Source of the DNA: Acanthopleura granulata
Lineage: Eukaryota > Mollusca > Polyplacophora > Chitonida > Chitonidae
DNA length: 64,000 nucleotides
NCBI GenBank assembly: GCA_016165875.1
Contig: JABBOT010000011.1
Span: 11,053,491-11,117,490 of the forward strand
Direction: 5' to 3'
Part shown: piece after piece, positions 60,101-64,000 of the stretch
How the letters are laid out: the number at the start of each line of letters is the position of its first letter
Numbering within the stretch: the first letter of the stretch is position 1
The notes under the pieces: model-generated
Seen by the model: only the letters and a program-made list of their open reading frames with translations
Told to the model about the DNA's origin: nothing
Database searches by the model: none
Program-made: the position numbers and the translations under genes

Positions 60101-60423
60101 GTCATGCCACGTCGTCTATTCGACGTTAGTCAATGTTCTGCACGGTATTCTTCAACCAATAAGGTTATAAGTCTTAAACGTGTCGTTCACCTAAATTGTG
60201 CCACGAATACGCATGCGGCCAACTTACTGTAGAGCTATCCCATCACTCCAGTCTGAAGTAAGGTTGGAGACACTGATATCCGGTATAGCCGTCTGAAGCC
60301 ATTGCAACATTGTCTTCTTGGGAGGAGCTTTGGTCTTTGAACTGGAGATTTGGTATCTGATGATGAGATGCCAGATGAGTCCCAGGATAAGCTTGACGTT
60401 CCCATTGACAACATCTTCGTTTC
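28180..60423 (-). CDS. FLN: Filamin-type actin cross-linker, three CH domains plus eight filamin repeats (5'-partial, 20 exons)
   Basis: Filamins bind F-actin through N-terminal CH domains and cross-link or scaffold it through a rod of Ig-like repeats at the cell cortex. Twenty exons can be joined here with agreeing phases (total 3,053 nt, one frame, about 1,016 codons). The order is: end of CH1, CH2, a third CH domain, then repeats R1 to R8 and a short tail ending in a stop at 28180. Most rod junctions fall in phase 1, often inside a Gly codon, as in duplicated repeat genes. Vertebrate filamins have two CH domains and 24 repeats. Three CH domains recall Drosophila jitterbug. The CH1 start was not found up to 64 kb, so the gene is 5'-partial. 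The C-terminus could also be alternatively spliced (see the last exon). The family call is firm; orthology to jitterbug is inferred. Confidence 0.9.
28773..28940 (-). CDS. FLN: Filamin exon: end of repeat 7 and start of repeat 8
   Basis: It is 168 nt, phase 1 to phase 1, from TTGTTGTAG to AAAG|GTAAAG. It encodes GSPFSIKVMDPPDPARVKVY, GPGVEDGLIQTFQSRFIVET and AGAGQLAVKVKGPKG, the strongest filamin match in the window. Confidence 0.94.
29041..29490. repeat. 60-bp minisatellite in filamin intron
   Basis: The unit contains CATTTCCCTAGCCCGATACG and TCTTTTGTCATACCTAATCA. About seven and a half copies. Because the unit is a multiple of three, a plus-strand frame stays open (PIRVLLSYLIISDICHHF repeated). 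Confidence 0.88.
29743..29892 (-). CDS. FLN: Filamin exon: body of repeat 7
   Basis: It is 150 nt, phase 1 to phase 1, from TTGAAACAG to CCTG|GTAAGT. It encodes GEITASCMGPTQTARCQLF and YTVRIFPTEAGRHALNITYD, then KEHVPG. The P.E.G.H...I.Y pattern is the conserved F-G hairpin. Confidence 0.92.
30073..30249 (-). CDS. FLN: Filamin exon: end of repeat 6 and start of repeat 7
   Basis: It is 177 nt, phase 1 to phase 1, from CTTCCAG to CCAG|GTGAGT. It encodes GGYLLYVYWSGKQVPSSPYK and VAVCGDGLKGGFAGKELRV, then VDTNPTGPG. This is a textbook filamin junction (G..V..SPY.V, G.GL..G..G). Confidence 0.92.
30418..30790. repeat. 40-bp minisatellite in filamin intron
   Basis: The unit GAAAGTAACTATTGGAAAAC / ACGCATAAAGGTCATGTCCT is repeated about nine times with point changes. 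Confidence 0.88.
30791..32583. other. Filamin intron, no other feature
   Basis: Non-coding. No repeat family recognised between the minisatellite and the 32584 exon. Confidence 0.5.
32584..32688 (-). CDS. FLN: Filamin exon: middle of repeat 6
   Basis: It is 105 nt, phase 1 to phase 1, from GCATTCCAG to CCTG|GTAAGT. It encodes GQLEVRMEGLKSNVDI and YKCTYTADVPG, the equivalent of the 105-nt exon of repeat 5. Exon structure is therefore conserved between repeats. Confidence 0.88.
33060..33175 (-). repeat. Dispersed repeat carrying one satellite unit
   Basis: GGAACATCATGCCAAAGGCA and CAGTCACATTATACTGACAC are shared with 50060-50130. The first part is the complement of the 11.4-12.3 kb satellite unit. 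The end (CTGGGCCTTTATACCTAGG) resembles the 1.0-1.2 kb minisatellite. Confidence 0.6.
33589..33800 (+). mobile_element. tRNA-headed SINE in filamin intron
   Basis: GGTTAGCGCAGCGTAATGAC (A-box region), GAGTTCAAGTCCAGCGCATG (B box), GGGCTCTGCCCGGTTTCCTC and CCGCCGTCGTATAAGTGA. The tail is cut off. It is antisense to filamin. Confidence 0.83.
33888..33974. mobile_element. Family 2 insertion with 9-bp target-site duplication at a filamin splice donor
   Basis: TACCTGGGC at 33888-33896 is repeated exactly at 33966-33974. The inserted 69 bp (33897-33965) holds ATATGACTGAGATATTGTGG and a (TCAT)n tail. Read on the minus strand, the duplicated word is GCCCAG|GTA, the splice donor of the exon ending at 33969. 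Confidence 0.75.
33969..34154 (-). CDS. FLN: Filamin exon: end of repeat 5 and start of repeat 6
   Basis: It is 186 nt, phase 1 to phase 1, from TTGTTCCAG to CCAG|GTATGA. It encodes GDHYIHLYWSDVPIQNSPL, then a linker, TKVTVRGPGSVEA and FVDGRLAGPG. The intron starts inside a SINE insertion whose target-site duplication (33966-33974) spans this splice donor. Confidence 0.88.
34850..34954 (-). CDS. FLN: Filamin exon: middle of repeat 5
   Basis: It is 105 nt, phase 1 to phase 1, from TTTTTTCAG to AAAG|GTACGA. It encodes GKFTAEVLSPNGRLPVAV and VIQVLFTPEEKG, a clear filamin C-D-E-F strand region. Confidence 0.9.
35303..35449 (-). CDS. FLN: Filamin exon: end of repeat 4 and start of repeat 5
   Basis: It is 147 nt, phase 1 to phase 1, from CTCAACAG to CCAG|GTTCGT. 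It encodes ESPFLVRVTDATKV, then an unusual acidic insert (LEDLDDWMDEHEHILLDYKE) where a repeat normally has G.GL..G, then LRFGIANAGPG. The acidic stretch is peculiar to this repeat. The donor (GTTCGT) is weaker than its neighbours. Confidence 0.85.
35819..35944 (-). CDS. FLN: Filamin exon: end of repeat 4
   Basis: It is 126 nt, phase 1 to phase 1, from TTTTCCGCAG to AGAG|GTATGT. It encodes ELERMFRSDGTTEVSYRPQ and VGMYTIDVKWNGLHVR. The YRP...G.Y.I.V.W.G..V pattern is diagnostic of the filamin repeat C-terminal half. Confidence 0.9.
36540..36683 (-). CDS. FLN: Filamin exon: end of repeat 3 and start of repeat 4
   Basis: It is 144 nt, phase 1 to phase 1, from TTTTTAG to AGAG|GTCAGT. It encodes GSPKTIEIQDPGSIYVTGEG, the repeat-to-repeat junction (GSP.......G.G), then GVFTIHPDGHKGDISVDIR. 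Confidence 0.87.
37235..37408 (-). CDS. FLN: Filamin exon: body of repeat 3
   Basis: It is 174 nt, phase 1 to phase 1, from CTCTTGGTAG to ACAG|GTAAGA. It encodes QQDMTAHVKRGTTVCPCVME, SHIKFTPKHGGPHTVHLLL and HSVEVTG. The KFTP..GG.H.V pattern is the filamin F/G-strand region. The N-terminal few residues (ATHPPNS) are less typical, so the exact acceptor is slightly uncertain. Confidence 0.83.
37462..37790. repeat. 58-bp minisatellite in filamin intron
   Basis: The unit includes TAATGGTGTTAGACCATATA and ATTATATAGCGAATATGAT, five to six copies. It is followed at about 37795-37880 by a shorter array of CATATCATACAGCGAG (16 bp). Confidence 0.85.
38395..38775. repeat. 38-bp minisatellite in filamin intron
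   Basis: TTGTCAGTGGGGATGGGCCT / TTAGTGTTTGGGCTGTGA repeated nine to ten times, with high identity between copies. Confidence 0.92.
39161..39195. repeat. (ATT)n microsatellite
   Basis: TTATTATTATT run of about 35 bp. Confidence 0.92.
39781..39930. repeat. 50-bp tandem triplication containing a filamin splice donor
   Basis: Three copies of GGCTCGTGGCCAGGAGAAGA / GGGCGACTCATCTCACCTTT / AAAGAGGATT. On the minus strand each carries TTTAAAG|GTGAGA; the copy farthest into the intron reads TTTAAAAGTGAGA. The exon ends at the first one, 39917. Confidence 0.85.
39917..40054 (-). CDS. FLN: Filamin exon: end of repeat 2 and start of repeat 3
   Basis: It is 138 nt, phase 1 to phase 1, from CTTCCTCTAG to AAAG|GTGAGA. 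It encodes EWTISTLFENERVEGGTFSV, closing repeat 2, and VSLSGPQSGVVGEAILFK, opening repeat 3. The donor lies in a 50-bp tandem triplication, so two further donor copies follow in the intron. I chose the first copy because only it keeps the frame. Confidence 0.85.
40431..40560 (-). CDS. FLN: Filamin exon: middle of repeat 2
   Basis: It is 130 nt, from CCCCAG to TCCG|GTAGGT, phase 0 to phase 1. It encodes VDTNGVGEGNIRVEAKTPSG, matching the filamin core (V.T..AG.G.L.V...GP.G), then VTFNPTESG. Confidence 0.88.
40629..40700 (-). mobile_element. tRNA-headed SINE, short 3' fragment
   Basis: TTTGATTGGTGTTTTACGCTC and GTGGTCAGCATTATGG in minus orientation, heavily shortened. Confidence 0.6.
40819..40953 (-). 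CDS. FLN: Filamin exon: end of repeat 1 and start of repeat 2
   Basis: It is 135 nt, phase 0 at both ends, between TCATTGCAG and AAG|GTAACA. It starts IRCFYDDVEIKGGPTEFNV, which closes repeat 1 (the usual form is GGxxIxGSPFxV). It goes on to SKVKVTSNLGTEVMVG, the opening strands of repeat 2. Confidence 0.88.
40984..43094. other. Filamin intron, no other feature recognised
   Basis: Non-coding. Only a short AT tract near 42320 is notable. Confidence 0.5.
43120..43545. repeat. ~26-bp minisatellite in filamin intron
   Basis: CAGTTACCACACACAATGTT / TTCTGT and variants, about sixteen degenerate copies. Open frames on the plus strand here are artefacts of the repeat. Confidence 0.85.
43694..43925 (-). 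mobile_element. tRNA-headed SINE in filamin intron
   Basis: GGCGTTTTACGCCGTACTC, GGCCAGCATTATGGTGGGCG, a long G run, then CAAGTCCATCCGCAAGTCGC and a degraded head. It is in the filamin sense orientation. Confidence 0.78.
44472..45043. mobile_element. Foldback element: long inverted repeat
   Basis: The left arm starts at GTTTACATAAGTCCTACATG. The right arm, on the other strand, gives the same word, then ATGAACTCCACTGT, CAATTTCCTGGGAGTAGTGC, CTCGCAACTCAGCCACT and TAAAACAAAAACGACGCC. The arms are about 250-270 bp each, roughly 85-90% alike by eye, around a short centre near 44,745. Each arm keeps an open frame of 64-67 codons. Confidence 0.82.
45626..45778 (-). CDS. FLN: Filamin exon: body of repeat 1
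   Basis: It is 153 nt, phase 0 at both ends, between TTTTCTAG and CAG|GTAAGG. It encodes ALLYLDIMDDDF, VDVNGPGKYETNIVWG and VTLVPLAVGKYQ. The last block is the characteristic filamin F-strand (P...G.Y.). Repeat 1 is completed by the next exon. Confidence 0.88.
45779..48009. other. Large filamin intron, left part
   Basis: Nothing coding is seen. It has a purine-rich A/G tract at 46783-46816 and a G run near 47383. Confidence 0.5.
48010..48156. repeat. 74-bp tandem duplication
   Basis: Two nearly identical copies of TGATCAAGTGTCACTCTGGG through GACTTGACTCAAGTAGACC. Confidence 0.9.
48437..48693 (+). mobile_element. tRNA-headed SINE, full length
   Basis: GGGGGCCTTCGTGGCTCATT head, CATCAATGCGGTTGCTGTG, CCGTACGTGGGAAGGTCTGC body, TTGAGTACGGCGTAAAACAC and an (AATA)n tail. 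It is antisense to filamin. Confidence 0.86.
49540..49640 (+). repeat. Dispersed repeat, family 3
   Basis: GGCAACTGATCTGGCGATTA, CCCATTTTGGTTGACTGCTG and ATCGGTTTCGACGCTTAGAC align with the copies at 21.6 and 62.0 kb. Confidence 0.55.
50060..50130 (-). repeat. Dispersed repeat carrying one satellite unit
   Basis: GGAACACCATGCCGAAGACA and AAGTCACATTATACTGACAC match the 33.1 kb copy. The first part is the complement of the 11.4-12.3 kb satellite. Confidence 0.6.
51007..51137 (+). mobile_element. tRNA-headed SINE, 5'-truncated
   Basis: GGGTTCTGCCCGGTTTCCTC, ATAATGCTGACCGCCGTTG, GTGGCGTAAAACACCAATC and a long (AATA)n tail; the tRNA head is absent. Confidence 0.82.
51138..53626. other. Large filamin intron, right part
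   Basis: No exon or repeat family is recognised. Minus-strand open frames at 51.9-52.8 and 53.2-53.5 kb have no filamin resemblance and no matching phases. Confidence 0.5.
53627..53814 (-). CDS. FLN: Filamin exon: end of CH3 and first strand of repeat 1
   Basis: The acceptor is TCTGCACAG and the donor is ACG|GTGAGA, phase 0 at the end. It encodes IDAGKSLGVEPLITAAEMSD and VDHLSMMAYINSF, a typical CH C-terminal helix (VDHLSVMAY). A Lys/Arg-rich linker (RPLRKKEEK) follows, then VTDVKVGQT, the first strand of a filamin repeat. It joins directly in phase 0 to the exon at 45778 across an intron of about 7.8 kb. Confidence 0.9.
53815..55299. other. Filamin intron upstream of the CH3-end exon
   Basis: No exon or repeat recognised. 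The long plus-strand open frame at 53603-54073 is antisense to the real exon. Confidence 0.5.
55316..55552. repeat. 39-bp minisatellite in filamin intron
   Basis: GGCGAAATCTCTATGTAAAC / ATGGAACCTAACTGTTACA, about six degenerate copies. Confidence 0.83.
56261..56372 (-). CDS. FLN: Filamin exon: middle of the third CH domain
   Basis: It is 112 nt, starts in phase 0 after TGTGTAG and ends in phase 1 at AAAG|GTGAAC. It encodes TDWNDGYYLCCVAQSLG and then IPGWPDLDKTDHLGNCQKG, the central CH pattern (DW.DG..L......P). There is no ATG and the exon would be missed by length filters. Frame and phase fit both neighbours. Confidence 0.88.
57625..57860 (-). mobile_element. tRNA-headed SINE, full length
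   Basis: TTGATTGGTGTTTTACGCC, GGCGGCCAGCATTATGGCGG, CCACGACTATCCGCAGGTTG and the head complement GGGGCCTTCCCCC at its right end. It is in the filamin sense orientation. Confidence 0.85.
58221..58434 (-). CDS. FLN: Filamin exon: end of CH2 and start of CH3
   Basis: The acceptor is TTTTTTCAG and the donor is ACG|GTAAGT, phase 0 at the end. It first encodes the end of CH2 (NCRTAMALAKEHLNIPRVI, then LDELSAMTYLSYF), which normally leads straight into filamin repeat 1. Instead it continues with GYYATLNWVCKQI, the first helix of another CH domain. This is the direct evidence for a third CH domain. Confidence 0.9.
58800..58895 (-). mobile_element. tRNA-like SINE head, different family
   Basis: The minus strand gives CTCGGGCGATTTAAGCGTTG (A-box-like) and GCGTGTTCGAATTCAGCTC (B box). 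There is no fitting acceptor stem, so it is not called a tRNA gene. Confidence 0.4.
59256..59321 (-). CDS. FLN: Filamin exon: middle of CH2 (66-nt micro-exon)
   Basis: This exon was found because the flanking exons lacked about 22 residues of CH2. It lies between TTTCAG and AG|GTAAAA, is exactly 66 nt, and is phase 2 at both ends. It encodes ALIEHCKPGLSPNWRNL, matching the usual CH2 stretch (ALVD..PGLCP.W). A SINE tail ends about 30 bp upstream of its acceptor. Confidence 0.88.
59352..59560 (-). mobile_element. tRNA-headed SINE just upstream of a filamin CH2 exon
   Basis: TTTGATTGGCATTTTATACC, ACGACGGCGGCAAGCATTTT, CAGAGCCCGGGGGAAAACCC, GTTGCTGGCGGACCTTCCC and a degraded head. Its A/T tail ends about 30 bp before the acceptor at 59322. 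Confidence 0.83.
60034..60071. repeat. Poly(T) tract
   Basis: About 38 bp of nearly pure T with two C interruptions, in the intron after the CH1/CH2 exon. Confidence 0.9.
60228..60423 (-). CDS. FLN: Filamin exon: end of CH1, linker, start of CH2
   Basis: The acceptor is TTGTTGCAG and the donor is CA|GTAAGT. The exon starts in phase 1 and ends in phase 2. It encodes NGNVKLILGLIWHLI, a CH1 helix signature of filamins and related spectrin-type actin-binding domains. A short Ser/Lys/Pro linker follows, then the first CH2 helix (MLQWLQTAIPD) and SDWSDGIAL. This is the most 5' exon recognised; the preceding CH1 exon is not visible in the remaining 3.6 kb. Confidence 0.9.
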
Positions 60424-62036
60424 CTGCAACAACAACAGTTTTTTTTTTAAATACTGAATACGCGGGAGTATGAAACCTGGGCGTCGAAAAACGAAATTCG
60501 TACACCAACCGTCAACCAAAATGGACGTTCCCGGTCAATAATCGCATTAACACAAACCACCAAAGAAATACAGAAAGTATATGAAAGAAAAAATTAGGAT
60601 GGATTAGTACAAAAAGAGGCAGTCACCAGTTTAAATGATGACGAAAAGACGCAGCGAATGTTCTTGCCCTATCTCTAAAATCGGTATCAAAATCGTATAC
60701 AGTTTTAGTATATATGATGTCGTTAATGAAATATGTACATGGGGTTCTCCTGCTCTCCACAAAAAGAGAAATACATCCCGCAACTCTTAAAACAAATTCT
60801 TTCTTTCTACTTGAATAACAATATAAACTATGATTATTCATGATCTCTTTCCAATCAAATTTATGAATAAAATCATGATCACTTTGTGATGTTATTCATG
60901 TGCACTAAGGGCTTTGCTGTTTCAGGAGTTGCAGGATTTATTTCTCTTTTCAGAGAATCGGAAAAACTCATCATTGATCATTTTTGTGTGCAAAATTTAG
61001 ATACGCAGAGAATTTTGTGGGGGAATGTGATTGGCTGTATCCCGGAGGTGTTTTGAATTATTGACGTAAGATTACAAGTAAAACTATGGCAAATAATGGA
61101 TGAAAAAAATTCAGTTACTGAAAGCTAGAATTAAAGAGAGAAACATTATCCAATGAGCTGATGTCCCCTACACGATGTCTCAGTGGCGATAGGATGCTAG
61201 TACCTGCATTTCAGATGATTTATATTTAGAAAATGGTGATCAACCTATGATGGTATTTGAAGATGTTGCAGGACAGGCATGTAGTTGATGTTTCATTTGG
61301 GCCAACAAAACTAGGGAATGCAGTTTTAGGTGGGCGTTCTTTGTGAAATTATTACGTGACTAGTAAGGCTTTTCTTAGTGTTTTTATGCCTACTGAGAAA
61401 CCGTCGAAAGCTAGGTTCCAACATTTGACATAATGATTGAAAGAGGTCAGTATTGGGTTCAGTTCAGGTAGACTAGATAACTCCATCGATTGGAATAAGA
61501 CAAAGATACTGCACATATCGTCAATCTCTTCCAACTTACAACAGCGCACTAAGGGCGTTTTTCTTGCCGCACAACATCAGAAAACCATGTCCACCGAACA
61601 TGACTTTATGACTGATTACTGACAAAAAAACTATTGTGTGAAGGATATTCAATCAAACGGCCTCACCTTAAGTTTCTTAAATTATACAATGAGAATACCT
61701 CTTTTGTTAGAGGATATGGATGGAGTATCCAGAATCTCTGCGACCCTGATTGTGTTTAGTTCCATTTAATCCGGGGCTAAGGTCTTTATGTCCAGCCACG
61801 TTGGATATATGAACAGTTTTAATCATAACATTACTGAGATACATATTTGACTAACGACAATATATAAACGAGCATGGTACACGATTTGGATACTGATGCC
61901 CAGGACATTCCTTACGTCTCTCCGTCATCAATGAAATCTGTTGACTGCTTCTCTTTGCTTTCACCCGTCGTTATTTTTTATGTTACTGAAATATACGTCT
62001 TTAATAATCCTACTGTGGTTTGTGTTAAACGTTGAT
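60424..62036. other. 5' intron of filamin, no exon seen
   Basis: The sequence upstream of the first recognised exon was scanned on the minus strand for CH1 signatures; none was found. Confidence 0.5.
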
Positions 62037-62125
62037 TGGGAAACTGGTCTTGCGACTATTGACCCTGGACACTCGTTTTGGTTGATTGCTGGTATATGAA
62101 TGTCTGTATAACGCCTAGATTTGTA
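62037..62125 (+). repeat. Dispersed repeat, family 3
   Basis: GGGAAACTGGTCTTGCGACT, ATTGACCCTGGACACTCG and TTTTGGTTGATTGCTGGTAT align with copies at 21.6 and 49.6 kb. Confidence 0.55.
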
Positions 62126-64000
62126 CTGTGCTTACATTCTTAATTCTTTGGTGGTTTACACCTGACATTGTGTTTAATGATTGAACATCTCGTGATTATT
62201 GATACCATGAATTCCGTTTCGACTAATTAACGGTAATACGTGTACGTGTATAATGTACATGTAGAACTAAAGAAGGCGCCATTTGGACGAAAAGACTTAT
62301 CTCTCATCTGCATAAGGAGAAATTGTCAAGATCACAAAATGACACGAAAATATTACCATGTCTTAAATACCATCTTTTCAAGAGTAAAACTGTGTGCAAT
62401 ATTATACTTTTATCTTCAGAAGGAGCTCTTTAATAGGCGATAAGTACCACTTATAGTGTGTACATATCGTGTGTAATCCCATACGACTGAGATCATCTTT
62501 TAAGCCTGGGTCTATTCAACGCCAATGTTTGCTGAGTAAACACTGAACAATTAATGCGGCCCATTACTGGCTATGTGGCTAGGTCACGACAGTCTTTTAT
62601 ATTTGCTGATTTGTAGGCTGGTGATTGCCATCCTGAGTTCGCTTAATATCTTTATGCGACACCCATATATACTGTACAATAATAAATCATGACAGATTAG
62701 GTGGAATATTGGCAAATGTACAGAAAGCAAAGCGAAGGGAGACTACTCCACATTGCTTATTGGCTAATCAAAACCGCAATGCATTGTTATACCACATGCG
62801 GTTATTAAAATTCTGTTTAACGCATCCCGAAGGCAAGACAAAGCGAACCGGGTAAAACGAGATAGCATGGCTATATATAACGGGATACTGGAGACTGAAG
62901 TGGTCCAAAACACAGAGTTCGAATCCAAGCAGTACTTCATTAATAACGCGTTCCATGTGGTAAAACGGCAGCTCTCAGAGTCAGGAAGTTTCTTTCAACG
63001 TGTTTTTCCAAGTCAGTGGGTTAGTGTCATATCAGGGAGGTGTTTCCGATGGTTCCTCCAGCGTAAAACTTTCCGGTCGGCATATACGGGAAGTATGCAG
63101 TGCAGAGCGACACCCCAGTCAAAGCCATGAATTAAGTTACAAAGATTGGCTCATAAGCAATAGGACAGGATATTAATTAAGACAGTCACACGAGTGGAAG
63201 GCTTCCAGGGTCTGTATAAAAATGACTGTACAAATTTTCAGTTCCACAATGAGAAATTGAGTCAGCTGATTGATTTCAGCGAAAGCGTCTACCACGCTAA
63301 GGAAAAGTAACTCAAATGTCCCAAATGCATGTAGTTTCTTGGCTCAAGTTAAACTTGGGGTTTTACCGAAGCCATCCTATGAATAGAGGGCGTGAACTAG
63401 ACCTACCATCAAAGGGGATTCACCCGCAGTTCTACCTTTCAAGGCCCCAGTAATCAACAAGTTCTTTCGTTTAAAACACAGCAAAGTCTAAAGAGACATG
63501 GTGGGCGTGTTGGTGCAGATGTAAGTGAAGTTTTTGCGTAACGCGCTAGTTTGCCACAGACGTATATTGCTTTGGTGATTCGCCGGAAAACAAACGAGCA
63601 ACTTTGGAAATGTGATTCGACGAAATCACTATGCACGAATGGCGGCCGGTGTTCTAAACTTACACATACTAAATCGAATGTAGTGTACCCGCATACCGTA
63701 GATAAGCTATCTATCGCCCTGATTTGCCCTTGTCGAGTCACCAGTCACGAGTCGGGTTAGCCAGGGTGTGGTGTGACGTGACACCCATATACAGGTCAAC
63801 CTGGGTAAACACATCAGATCTCGTCAGGGGAAAAATCTTTTGATATATAACCTATGTATGCATAAGAGTATACGCCAGATACCAGTCACCAGTCAAACCA
63901 TCACGCATTATTTTTTTCTTCTTCACAAAATGAGGTAAAAATCCTCAAATACCACCCTAGCGTCTTCGACAAGTAGAAATATAAAACTGTGTCGTCAATA
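62126..64000. other. Right edge, nothing recognised
   Basis: AT-rich sequence without a supported exon, RNA gene or known repeat. A B-box-like GAGTTCGAATCC at about 62915 has no tRNA fold around it. Confidence 0.5.

Overview
This is a 64 kb piece of a eukaryotic (metazoan) genome, most likely a mollusc. It is intron-rich and AT-rich. It is crowded with minisatellites and with about seventeen copies or pieces of one tRNA-headed SINE of a kind I associate with mollusc genomes. The species cannot be told from the sequence.

The only long gene is on the minus strand between 60423 and 28180. It is a filamin-type actin cross-linker. I could join 20 exons with matching splice phases into one open frame of about 1,016 codons: the end of a first calponin-homology (CH) domain, a complete CH2, a complete third CH domain, then eight filamin (Ig-like) repeats and a stop. 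The 5' end (most of CH1) lies beyond the exons I could find and probably outside the window. Three CH domains point to the jitterbug type of filamin rather than the vertebrate two-CH type.

Downstream on the same strand (25.1-18.5 kb) is a tandem family of small secreted proteins that I do not recognise. One copy is intact (20077-20700). It has a signal peptide, eight family-conserved cysteines and a C-terminal HDEL. One copy has a single frameshift (18467-19061). One is clearly a pseudogene, with a SINE sitting just upstream of its start codon (24597-25113).

The left 18 kb is mostly old mobile DNA. It holds a broken HECT-like gene (+, about 2.4-2.95 kb), pieces of a DDE-integrase-like gene (-, about 5.2-9.2 kb, with possible 5' exons up to 10.7 kb), a CpG-rich short-period repeat island (10.7-11.3 kb), a degenerate 60-bp satellite (11.4-12.3 kb), a cluster of SINE fragments (12.6-13.9 kb) and a decayed non-LTR retrotransposon with ORF1 zinc-knuckle and endonuclease parts (about 14.4-16.3 kb).

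The filamin introns hold many minisatellites, a large foldback element (44.5-45.0 kb), and two places where repeats have remodelled a splice donor: a SINE target-site duplication that copied the donor (33.9 kb) and a 50-bp tandem triplication of a donor (39.8-39.9 kb). The last 3.6 kb (60.4-64 kb) shows no recognisable exon. All exon limits are read by eye from splice signals, frame and family resemblance. No search was run.
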